DNA of 30,809 nucleotides from assembly GCF_000499385.1 (NCBI RefSeq), contig NW_013654311.1:1-30809 (forward strand), written 5' to 3'. The position numbers and the translations under genes were made by a program. Position 1 is the first letter of the stretch. Every line of letters begins with the position of its first letter. Of the stretch, positions 22,068-30,408 are shown piece by piece. This stretch comes from Eimeria necatrix (Eukaryota; Apicomplexa; Conoidasida; Eucoccidiorida; Eimeriidae). The notes beneath the pieces are model-generated. The model worked only from the letters and a program-made list of their open reading frames with translations, ran no database searches and was not told the DNA's origin.

Positions 22068-24182
22068 ATGAAACATAAATAAATGAAACATTTAATTAAC
22101 TGAAATGCTTAATTAAATGAAACATTTAATTAAAACTTTCGGTTAATTGAATGAAGCATAAATCATTTAATTAAATGAAGCATTTAATTAAATGAAACAT
22201 CTAACTAAATGAAACATTTAATTAAGTGAAACGTTTAACTAAATGAAACATTTAATTGAAAGAAACATTTAATTAAATGGAACATTTAATTAAGTGAAAT
22301 ATCAAATTAAATGAAACATTTAATTAAATGGAACTTTTAATTAAATGGGACGTTTAATTAAAAGGAACTTTTAATTAAATGGGACTTTTAATTAAATGGA
22401 ACTTTTAATTAAATGGGACTTTTAATTAAATGGAACTTTTAATTAAATGAAACATTTTCTTAAATGAAGCATTTAATTAAACGAATTACCGAATTAAACA
22501 AAATACCAAATTAATCAAATTATCAAATTAAATGCACCATCCAACTAGATGGACCATTAAATTAAAAAGTGGTATTTTATTAAAATGGTTTATTGAATTC
22601 AAAAGAATTAATTAATTAAACTAAATGGACCATTAATGGACCATTAAATTAAAAAGTGGCATGTTATTAAAAAGCTTTTATGAAATGAAAAGAATTAAAT
22701 CATTAAATTAAATGGACCATTAAATTAAAGTGGCATTTTATTAAATGGTTTTATGAAATAAAAAGAATTAAACCCTTAAATGAACTTTGATTTATTTCAA
22801 AAAAAATAAAAAAACTTCAAATCTGCCATTTGCAGTTTGCTGCTGCTGCAGCGCTGAAGAAGCTGCGGGGAGTCTCCGGGCTGCTGCTGCAGCAGCAGCT
22901 GCTGCCGTTTTGTCCTCCAGAGTGAGTCCAAAGTGAAGAAATTAATGCAAATTAATGCAATTTAATGCAATTTAATTCAATTTATTTTATTTTATTTTAT
23001 TTTATTTTATTTTATTTTATTTTATTTCAATTAATTTCCATTTAATTTCCTTTTCCGCTTTTTTCCGCTCCAAATGCCTTTCAGTTTCGCCCCAAAAGTC
23101 CAAATGCCGTCTTTGCATGCACGCTGAGGTGTCTGTACACCCCAATTTTCCCACCTGCGCCCGACCGCGACCCTTCTTGTTTTATTTAATGCCATTTTAT
23201 TTAATGCCATTTAATTTAATGCCATTTTGTTTAATGCCATTTAATTAATGCCATTTTATTTAATGCCATTTAATTAATGCCATTTAATTAATGCCATTTT
23301 ATTTAATGCCATTTTTAATGCCATTTAATCAATGCCATTTTATTTAATGCCATTTTATTTAATGCCATTTAATTAATGCCATTTTATTTAATGAGATTTT
23401 ATTTAATGCCATTTTTTTTGCCATTAAATTAATGCCATTTTATCTAATGCCATTTTATTTAATGCCATTATAATTAATGCCACTTAATTAATGCCATTTA
23501 TTTAATGCCATTTTGTTTAATGCCATTTTATTTAATGCCATTTTATTTAATGCCATTTTATTTAATGCCATTTTATTTAATGCCATTTTGTTTAATACCA
23601 TTTCTTTTTATGCCATTTTACTTAATGCCACTTTATTTAATGCCACTTCTTTTAATGCCATTGTATCTAATGCCATTTCTTTTGATGCCATTTTTAATGC
23701 TTTTCAATTAATGCCATTTAATTAATGCCATTTAAGTAACACCATTTAATTAATGCCATTAATAAATGCCATTAATAAATGCCATTAATAATGCCATGAA
23801 TAATGCCATTAATAATGCCATTAATGCCATGAAAAATGCCATTAATAATGCCATTAATGCCATTAATAATGCCATTAATAATGCCATTAATAATGCCATT
23901 AACAAATGCCATTAATAATGCCATTAATGCCATTAACAAATGCCATTAATAATGCCATTAATGCCATTAATAATGCCATTAATAATGCCATTAATGCCAT
24001 TAATAATGGCATTTATTATTTACAAAATAATAAATGCCATTAATAATGCCATTTATTGTTTTGTTATTTGCTGCAGAGACGGCGGCTTGCTGCAGGTCAT
24101 TGCGAGTCTCCTCAAGTGGAGTCCGCACGAGAGAGTCGCAGCTGCTGCGCTGCTGCAGCAGCCCTACTTTGGAGTTAAATAA
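17632..24182 (+). CDS. GSK3/shaggy-like CMGC serine/threonine protein kinase, nine exons
   Basis: Phosphorylates Ser/Thr of target proteins. Exons: 17632-18168, 18647-18695, 19605-19662, 20104-20146, 20290-20308 (19 nt), 20596-21151, 21884-21929, 22836-22921, 24077-24182; phases agree, 499 residues. Seen: glycine loop GQGTFGRV (23-30), lysine K45, catalytic HRDLKPEN (170-177), ICDLGSSK with DLG (194-196) for the usual DFG, activation loop ICSRWYRAPE (APE 218-220), DLWSLGC (233-239) and the subdomain XI arginine in SPHERVAAAALLQQPYF. The SRWYRAPELLLGATKYS block is typical of GSK3/CMGC kinases. The N-lobe/C-lobe junction carries poly-Ala and poly-Ser runs. Exon 6 carries a 148-residue Lys/Asn/Glu/Ile insert after FECE. 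The region between the second insert and the last exon is shorter and more diverged than in GSK3. ATG 17632 is the first in frame. Confidence 0.92.
18517..18588. repeat. (AAAT)n in kinase intron 1
   Basis: AAAT/AATA run with few variants, about 60 bases before the exon 2 acceptor. Confidence 0.9.
19220..19293. repeat. (AAAT)n in kinase intron 2
   Basis: About 18 AAAT units, followed by a further 300 bp of A-rich [12 protein letters not shown] degenerate repeats up to the exon 3 acceptor. Confidence 0.92.
19674..20018. repeat. (TAGC)n array in kinase intron 3
   Basis: GCTAGCTA array starting about 10 bases after the donor, with TGCATCTATCTATC and GC-rich interruptions, followed by a CTG run to about 20066. 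Same unit as the arrays at 6228-6832 and 28848-29068. Confidence 0.95.
20157..20250. repeat. (AAAAT)n pentanucleotide repeat in kinase intron 4
   Basis: TTAAA units passing into about 12 AAAAT units, filling most of a 143-bp intron. Confidence 0.92.
20325..20400. repeat. CAG run in kinase intron 5
   Basis: About 24 CAG units shortly after the donor GTAAGT at 20309. Confidence 0.92.
20498..20571. repeat. (AAAT)n in kinase intron 5
   Basis: About 18 AAAT units, ending 25 bp before the exon 6 acceptor; TGCATGCA at 20587-20594 overlaps the acceptor itself. Confidence 0.92.
20690..21095 (+). repeat. Translated repeat block in kinase exon 6
   Basis: A 36-bp unit (EIINGKETINKK) repeated about four times, passing into a 9-bp GAAATAAAT unit (EIN) repeated about ten times. 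Composition matches the surrounding introns, but the frame is open throughout. Confidence 0.9.
21175..21232. repeat. (TTTA)n in kinase intron 6
   Basis: Starts about 20 bases after the donor and grades into 400 bp of T-rich TTTTATTC repeats; a second (TTTA)n lies at 21602-21715. Now T-rich on the sense strand, unlike introns 1-5. Confidence 0.9.
21748..21761. promoter_or_regulatory. GGTGTATGTACACC palindrome in kinase intron 6 (copy 3)
   Basis: Exact copy, 24 bp downstream of TGCATGC (21718-21724). Function unknown. Confidence 0.6.
22075..22490. repeat. Minisatellite of TTTAATTAAATGAAACA units in kinase intron 7
   Basis: Over 15 diverged units of about 18 bp; variants GGAACTTTTAATTAAAT take over after 22320. 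Confidence 0.88.
23128..23141. promoter_or_regulatory. GGTGTCTGTACACC palindrome in kinase intron 8 (copy 4)
   Basis: Arms intact, centre CT/TG variant; lies 7 bp after TGCATGCA (23114-23121). Confidence 0.55.
23188..24060. repeat. ATGCCATTT(TATTTA) minisatellite in kinase intron 8
   Basis: About 870 bp built on ATGCCATT: first as 12-16 bp units (TTTAATGCCATTTTA), then as short ATGCCATTAATA units. Fills almost the whole intron before the last exon. Confidence 0.95.
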
Positions 24183-24624
24183 ATAAATAATTAAAAATAA
24201 ATAAATAATTAAAAATAAAATAAATAATTTAAAATAAAATAAATAATTAAAACAAATCTTTTGAATAAATCTTTTAAATTAAATCTTTTTGTTTGCTCTT
24301 TTGCTGCACAAGTGCAGCACTGCAGCAGCAGCAGCAAATCTCTTCTTTGCAAAAAACTGTTTGCTGCTGCGCAGCAAATGAGCAGCAAAAGCAGTTTCCC
24401 ACTTCCAAAAAGCTGCTCAGCAGCAGCAGCAGCAGCAGCAGCACGCTTGTACTGCTCAGCTGCAGCGGCAGCTGCAGCAGCAGAAGCACAAACAGCAGCA
24501 GCGCTACTTGCTGCAGTGTCAAGCTTGTGCTGCTGCTGCTGCTGCTGCTTGAAAGACAGAGAAGGAAAAGCACTTTTTAAATCTCTGAACTTTTGCTGCT
24601 GCTGCTTCAAAAATAAAAACAAAA
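24183..24624. other. Convergent intergenic region between the kinase and IWR1
   Basis: Starts with (AAAT)-type repeats (24180-24260), then CAG/CTG runs (24320-24560). Open frames in several phases on both strands come from the CAG repeat. It holds both genes' 3' untranslated regions, and no separate gene is recognised. Confidence 0.5.
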
Positions 24625-25162
24625 CTAAAATCCATCTTCTTCATCGAAGTAGTCTTCTTCCCAGCAGCAGCAACGGCAGCAGCAACAGCAGCAGCAACAG
24701 CAGCAGCAGCAAATCCAATTGGAAGCAAAAACTAAGGAGAAAGAAGCAAGAAAGGCGCCCAAGCAAAACAACCGCAACCCTAACTAATCCCATCCTCCCC
24801 CCCTAAACCCTAAACCCTAAATTAGGGTTTAGGGTTTAGGGTTTGGGGTGTACGTACCGGAGTCGACGTCGTCTATGTCTCCAAACTCCTCCAAAAACGA
24901 ACGCATGCATTCACTTTTGCTTTTTATAATTCCTGTCTCTTCTTCCACTTCATCTATTTCCACTAAAGCCACGGCGCTGCTGTCTTGCTGCAGCAGCTGC
25001 AGCAGCCGCTGCTGCTGCGGCCCCAGGGGCCCCCCGGGGCCCCCGGGGCCCCAGGGGCCCCCGGGGCCCCCGGGGCCCCCGGGGCCCCAGGGGCCCCCAG
25101 CCCAACCCTCGGGGTTTTGTGCGGAGTCGAATTCCATTTCGTACAATTCATACTCATATTCG

Positions 25163-25201
<39 letters not shown>

Positions 25202-25207
25202 TCTCCT

Positions 25208-25242
<35 letters not shown>

Positions 25243-25339
25243 GGCCCCCACGTCGCCGCAGACGTCGAGCACCTGCACGGGCTGCCCCTCGTGCAGCACA
25301 AAGCTGCCTGCTGCTGCTGCAGCAGCCACCCCCGCCTGC

Positions 25340-25390
<51 letters not shown>

Positions 25391-25544
25391 ACGTTGACTC
25401 TGTACCTGCGCAAGCTGCGAACTGCTTCCTCCACTGCTGCAGCATAACTCCACTTTTCTTTTCCAACTTTTTTGCTGCTGCTTTCAAGTCCGAAGACTTC
25501 GGGCCTCAAAGGCAAATTAAAGGAACTCCAGAAGCTGGCTGGCC

Positions 25545-25599
<55 letters not shown>

Positions 25600-25971
25600 C
25601 GTGCGCGTTATCGCTGGCTGCCGCCCCTCTCGCTGCACCTCCGCCTCCCGGGGGGCCCCCAACCCCGAAGTACCCTCGGGGGGCCCCCCTGGGGGCCCCG
25701 CAAGAGGCCCCTGGGGCCCCACGGGGGCCCCTGGGGCCCCGGGGGCCCCCCGGGACCCCACAGTACCTTCTGGGGCCCCCAGGGGCCCCACAGGACCCTT
25801 GGGGGCCCCAGGGGGCCCCACAGTACCCCCGGGGGCCCCAGGGGGCCCCCCAGGGGCCCCAGGGGGCCCCCCGGGGGCCCCAGGGGGCCCCTCGGGGTAA
25901 AAGGGTACTGGGGGAGGAGCTGAGTTGACGTGTTTGAAGAGAAGGGCCCTGTCTAGAAGAGAGTTGGTTTG

Positions 25972-26015
<44 letters not shown>

Positions 26016-26147
26016 AGTTTGCTGCTGCTTTTGGATTAATTTCTCTTTTCTTGGAAGGCCTCAAAAGACACAAAAAGGGGGGCGGGGGTTCGTCGCGGTG
26101 GCGCTTCAGACGCACGTACAGCGGCAGCTGCTGCTGCTGCAGCAGCA

Positions 26148-26185
<38 letters not shown>

Positions 26186-26265
26186 AGCGCCTGCTGCGGC
26201 TGCTGCAGCGGCGGCTGCTCCTGCTGCAGCAACTGCAGCAGCATATCGTCCGCTGTCTCCCCCAT
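24625..26265 (-). CDS. IWR1: Iwr1/SLC7A6OS-family protein (RNA polymerase II nuclear import factor), two exons
   Basis: In yeast Iwr1 binds assembled RNA polymerase II and directs its nuclear import. Exon 1 26265-24858 and exon 2 24731-24625 (donor GTACGT, acceptor CCTTAG, phase 1) give 504 residues, against roughly 300-350 in known members. Matching blocks in order: [13 protein letters not shown] (about 50-62; basic RVKRKR-like start of the family), [13 protein letters not shown] (about 101), SLRRYRVNV (about 290), [23 protein letters not shown] (about 375-388; the family's YDxYY signature), [10 protein letters not shown] and an acidic tail [11 protein letters not shown]. Between them sit low-complexity inserts: poly-Gln, several poly-Ala runs, a collagen-like Gly-Pro-Pro/Gly-Ala-Pro segment (about 120-205) and a Gly-Pro segment. 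Exon 2 holds a 16-residue Cys/Arg run from the CTG repeat. The assignment rests on motif order and is fairly secure. Confidence 0.82.
24802..24858. repeat. Head-to-head telomere repeats in the IWR1 intron
   Basis: CCCTAAACCCTAAA is followed by its inverse TTAGGGTTTAGGG, forming an almost perfect inverted repeat centred near 24822, and it runs directly into GGTGTACGTACC (24847-24858), which contains the IWR1 splice donor on the - strand. Confidence 0.9.
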
Positions 26266-26563
26266 GGCTGCTGCTGCTGCAGTTTAAAAGCCGCCAAATG
26301 GAACAAAAAAGCTGCTGCTGCTGCTGCTGCCGCTGCTGCTGCTGCTGCTGCGAGCAGTCGGGTTTAATTCATATTATTATACTCCTTTACTATTATAAAT
26401 ATTTATTTTTGAATTTATATTTTAAATTGTAAACGCGAAGAAATTAAAACCAAGTCGGCAAACAAATGGAGACGCAACGAGGAACAGTTGCTGCTGCTGC
26501 TGCTGCTACTACTGCTGCTGCTGCTGCTACTGCTGCTGCTGCTGCTGCTGCAGCTGCTGCAGC
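26266..26563. other. Intergenic region between IWR1 and DPH3
   Basis: Upstream of IWR1 and downstream of DPH3. Contains CTG runs at 26310-26351 and 26489-26553 and an AT-rich stretch (26370-26460) that may hold the IWR1 promoter. Confidence 0.5.
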
Positions 26564-26696
26564 TCAGCAGCACTCCGGCAGCAGCGCGAGCCCCAGCTGC
26601 TGCTGCAGCTCCTGCAGCTGCTGCTGGTCAAACAACACCTTCAGATTGAGAGAGCAGGAGGGACAAGATGCGAGGGCGAAGCCGCTGTAACCCGAC

Positions 26697-26751
<55 letters not shown>

Positions 26752-26876
26752 GCAGGTCTGCGAGAGGCAGCTCGAAGAGGTCCCCACAAGGACAGGGATA
26801 AACGAAAAGAGACTCAAGAGCATCAAACTCCAATTCCCTCAGCTGCACTTCTTCGTAGGCAGCCTCATCCACTGGA

Positions 26877-26916
<40 letters not shown>

Positions 26917-27325
26917 AGCCCGCATTCGGCTGCTGCACAGGCTCAGCAGCAGCAGCAGCAGCAGCAACGTCTGCTGCTGCGGAAGCGGAGCTATTCGGCT
27001 GCTCCTCAGCCACTCGAGCAGCAGCAGCAGTGCCTGGAGTTTCCTCTTTTGAAGGAGTTCCACTCTCTCTCGTGTCTGCTGCTGCTGCTGCTGCTGCTGC
27101 AGCAGCAGGTGCTGCTGTGGCTTGTGATGCTGCAGCAGCTGCTGCAGCAGCACTTTCGAGGCACGCAGGAGGAACTGTGAAGGGAACAGGAGGGCGCAAG
27201 GTTAGGAAGCACAGAGGACGCGCTGCTGCTGCTGCTGCTGCTGCGCTGCTGCTGCTGCTGCTGCTGCTGCTGTGAGGCTGCACAGTCGTGGCAGTGGCCG
27301 CAGCAGATGAGAGGCTCCGCTGCAT
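26564..27325 (-). CDS. DPH3: DPH3 (diphthamide biosynthesis CSL zinc-finger protein)
   Basis: DPH3 is the small electron-donating iron/zinc protein for the first step of diphthamide synthesis on elongation factor 2 and also works with Elongator. Single open frame, 253 residues; family members are about 80. The C-terminal third carries the CSL fold: YEEVQLRELEFD, YPCPCGDLFELPLADL (first metal pair, CPC, about 178-181) and ASCPSCSLNLKVLFD (second pair, CPSC, 221-224). All four metal cysteines are present. A run of about 18 Ala lies between the two pairs, where normal DPH3 has a tight turn. The N-terminal 150 residues are Ser- and Ala-rich low complexity from CTG repeats and could contain an unrecognised intron or lie downstream of the true start. 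Tandem with IWR1, divergent from SUMO. Confidence 0.9.
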
Positions 27326-27393
27326 GCTGCCTTCTGGCCCGGCTGCGCGCGCTTTGTGGAGAGTTGGGGCCTGGAAGTGAAGCGCTAAACCCT

Positions 27394-27437
27394 CAGGGTT
27401 TAGGGTTTAGGGTTTAGGGTTTAGGGTTTAGGGTTTC
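27394..27437. repeat. Telomere-like repeat just upstream of DPH3
   Basis: Five to six TTTAGGG units on the + strand, i.e. CCCTAAA on the DPH3 sense strand, about 70 bp upstream of its ATG. The placement matches the one at CTNNBL1. Confidence 0.92.
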
Positions 27438-27707
27438 GGGGCAGGGCTTGCGGGCTGGAGAAGGAAAGGCGAGCCGTTAGCAGCGCGGCGGATTCTGCTG
27501 CAGCAAGTGTGGCCTGCTGCTGCTGCGGCGGGCAGCGCAGCAGCAATTAGTTGTTTATTGAAGTTTGGAGTTAATTAAAAGAGTTAATTAAATAAAATTA
27601 AAGAAAGAAAAGAGAAAAAGGGTCAAAGGAGAGCAGAAACCCCGGCGCAGCCACGGTGGTTGGTGGGGGCTGCAGCCATTTCCACTTGAGAAGCAGCAGC
27701 AGCGAGG

Positions 27708-27740
<33 letters not shown>

Positions 27741-27859
27741 TTTTGGAACTAAATAAATTGCACTTTGCATTTGGGGGCATTTGAGAAGGCGATTTGTTTT
27801 GCGGCGACGCGTTTTCGCAGCAGCAGCAGCAGCTCTGCGCGTGGACACCCCACCAGCCT

Positions 27860-27893
<34 letters not shown>

Positions 27894-27932
27894 TGCCTGG
27901 GCTTCCCCCTTTGTCTTTTTGACTTCTCCAAA
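27438..27932. other. Divergent promoter region of DPH3 and SUMO
   Basis: About 600 bp separate the two start codons. CTG/CAG runs at 27709-27737, 27820-27833 and 27857-27892 make several chance frames. The CAG-rich part directly upstream of the SUMO ATG is probably its 5' leader. Confidence 0.5.
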
Positions 27933-28015
27933 ATGTCCGACGACAAAAAAGACGGAGAAAACCCCGAAAAGGAGCACATGCAGTTGAAGGTTCGCTCTCC
28001 GGTGAGTTGCTGCGC

Positions 28016-28067
<52 letters not shown>

Positions 28068-28176
28068 TTGCTGCTGCTGCCGCTGGAACTGCGGCCTTCC
28101 GCTCTCCGCTTCCCGCTCCGCGTCTCCTTCCCTCGCAGTCCATTCTAGCCCCTTTCCCCCTCCCCCGCTGCTCCCC

Positions 28177-28218
<42 letters not shown>

Positions 28219-28302
28219 ACGGTTTGCCCCTCCCTGCCCCCCCCTGGCACGTACGGCGGCCGCGTCGCCGCGGCCCGGCCCCTCCCCCCCTCCCCTCCCG
28301 CT

Positions 28303-28340
<38 letters not shown>

Positions 28341-28789
28341 TGTGCTTGCAGGACGGAAGCGAAGTGTACTTCAAAATAAAACGCCGCACCAAACTCGAAA
28401 AACTCATGACGGCCTACTGCAACCGCCTCGGCCAGTCCATCGACTCTGTGCGTTTTCTCTACGACGGCGAGCGCCTCAAGCCCGAGAAGACTCCCCTCGA
28501 CTTGGGCATAGAGGACGGCGACGTCATCGACGCCATGGTCCAGCAAACTGGGGGGGCCCCGGGGGCCCCTAAGGGGGCCCCTAAGGGGGCCCCTGGGGGA
28601 CTCAGGGGGGCTTGGGGGGCCCCTGGGGGCCCTTTGGGTGTGAGGCCAGGGGGCCCTTGGGGGCCCCCGAAGGGTACTCAGCAGGGGGCCCCCAGGGGCC
28701 CCCAAAGGGTACCCTTGGGGGCCCCAAAGGGTACCCTTGGGGGCCCCCGGGGGCCCCCAAGGCACCCTGGGGGCCCCCAAGGCGGATGA
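27933..28789 (+). CDS. SUMO: SUMO (small ubiquitin-like modifier) precursor, two exons
   Basis: Conjugated to lysines of target proteins through its C-terminal Gly-Gly after a SUMO protease removes the tail. Exon 1 27933-28001 (23 codons, donor GTGAGT) and exon 2 28352-28789 (acceptor TTGCAG, phase 0). Exon 1 gives the flexible acidic/basic N-terminus and first strand (HMQLKVRSP); exon 2 continues DGSEVYFKIKRRTKLEKLM, RFLYDGERL, DLGIEDGDVIDAMVQQTGG. The ubiquitin fold is complete and ends at the expected QTGG (GG at residues 90-91). The frame then continues for 77 more residues of Gly/Ala/Pro-rich sequence to TGA, giving 168 residues; usual tails are a few residues. The 350-bp intron carries CTG and CAG runs and is unusually GC-rich for this window. 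Confidence 0.96.
28560..28786 (+). repeat. GGGGCCCC-type repeat encoding the SUMO tail
   Basis: Imperfect GGGGGCCCCTAAG and GGGGCCCCCAAGGGTAC units. The same self-complementary repeat encodes Gly/Pro/Ala tracts in IWR1 and cysteine synthase exon 5. Confidence 0.85.
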
Positions 28790-28847
28790 GTTGAAGGTGA
28801 AAAGTTTCCAAGATGTTGGAGAGCGGCAAAGCCAGCGGATGCGCGAC

Positions 28848-29068
28848 AGCTAGCCGGCCTGCAGGTGGCTAGCTGGCTAGCCAGCTAGCTAGGTAGCTAG
28901 CTGGCTAGCTAGCTGCTAGCTGCTGGCTAGCTAGCTAGCTGGCTAGCTGGCGAGGTGGCTAGTTAGCCAGGTGGATGGATGGGTAGCTAGCGACCCTTCT
29001 AGCTAGCTATCTAACCATCCAGCTAGCTAGCTGGCTAGCTAGCTAGCTAGCTAGCTAGCTAGCTAGCT
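28848..29068. repeat. (TAGC)n array downstream of SUMO
   Basis: Imperfect GCTAGCTA repeats with GGCTAGCTGG variants, beginning about 60 bp after the SUMO stop codon. Confidence 0.95.
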
Positions 29069-29218
29069 GGGTAAGAAGGCAGCAGCCGTGCAGCAGAAGA
29101 GTGGGGAGTCCTCAGCTAGCCACCCACTGGGCCGGGCGCAGCAGAAGTTGCCTTTTCTCTTCTTTGTTAAACTTCAACTACTTCTAATTGCAGAAGTTCG
29201 CCTTCAAAGCCACTCAAC

Positions 29219-29266
<48 letters not shown>

Positions 29267-29779
29267 AGTTGTAGAGCTGCTGCAGCGGGGGAGCAGCAGA
29301 ATTTGGCGCTTTTTTCGCTGCAGCAAAGGCCGCGTGCAGTGTACGTACAAAACTATTTATTTATTTATTTAGAAGTCGAAAGTTTGGAATTAATTTTGAA
29401 TTAAGTTTTGAATTAAGTCGAAGTCAAAAGTTTGAAGTTTGCGAATTTTTCGAAATCTGTCGAAGTCAAAGCCTGAAGTTGGCAGCAACTGGCTAGCGAG
29501 TTGCTGCTGCTGCGAGCGACAAGAAAGTGGCATTTCCAGAAAAGAAGAAAAGAAGAAAAGAAAAACAAATTTCGACAATTCTGCAAAGTGAAGAAAGAAA
29601 GAAGTGACGGGCGGCGTTGGCCGCGGGGGCTGGGGTGTACGTACACCTCAGCCGCGCGCGCGTTCCGCGGCGCCGCGAAGCCGCACTTTTGCAAATTCCA
29701 TTTATTTCGTTTATTTCATTTATTTATTTCATTTATTTCATTTATTATTTCATTTATTTCAGTTATTTTATTATTTTAT
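29069..29779. other. Convergent intergenic region with unresolved GC-rich pieces
   Basis: A CTG run lies at 29220-29264. A 94-codon frame (29088-29372, +) is largely this repeat. On the - strand, a short GC-rich stretch (29692-29649) ends in a splice-donor-like GTGTACGTAC that is part of the recurrent palindrome, followed by a good acceptor (TTTGCAG near 29580); this could be an intron in an untranslated region or a small unrecognised gene. (TTTA)-type repeats fill 29699-29782. Confidence 0.35.
29634..29647. promoter_or_regulatory. GGTGTACGTACACC palindrome (copy 5)
   Basis: Fully self-complementary 14-mer. On the - strand it overlaps a plausible splice donor, as at 7699 and 24847. Confidence 0.6.
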
Positions 29780-30362
29780 TTATTTTGCGTCGGTTTTTTG
29801 CGATCTTTTCTTTTGAAAGTCGAAATAAATTGCGTTTTCCCTCTTCGCGCGCTCGAGTTCGACGAGGTCCAGCAGGGCGTTGTAGCAAGACGGGCAGATC
29901 ACCCGCAGGCCTGCGGGGAAGAAAAGGAAAGCTGATTTGATAAAAGAGTTTTTTAATTTAAAAACTCTTTTATTTATATTTGGAATTAATTTGACTTTTT
30001 TAATTCAAGTTCGAAGACATTCCAGTAAGTTCTTCGAATTCAACCGCTAAGCCAAAAGCTGCACAAAACGCGAACTTCCGAACTAAACCACAGCCCCCAC
30101 TCACAGCTCCAAAACAAACAAAAAGAACCAAAAAAGATTCAAAAAAGATTCAAAAAAGAATCAAAAAGAATCAAAAAGATTCAAAAGATTCAAAAAGATG
30201 CAAAAAGATTCAAAAAGATTCAAAAAAGATTCAAAAAGATTCAAAAAAGATTCAAAAAAGATTCAAAAAAGATTCAAAAGTTCGAAAGTTGAACTCACCT
30301 TTGCTGGTGCTCCACAAGACCTTGCAGTTGGTGGCCTTCGGTTTGTCGCAGCGCCAGCACCT

Positions 30363-30408
<46 letters not shown>

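Noticed and set aside
10947..22091. Many long frames of Phe/Leu/Ile/Tyr in AT-rich stretches (for example 19070-19641 -, 20427-20864 -, 21170-21828 +)
   Set aside because: They are translations of TTTA or AAAT repeats inside introns of the cysteine synthase and kinase genes; flanking splice sites and exons explain these regions.
24209..28407. Poly-Leu, poly-Gln, poly-Cys frames opposite IWR1, DPH3 and SUMO
   Set aside because: Shadows of CAG/CTG repeats; the opposite strand or another frame carries the conserved domains.
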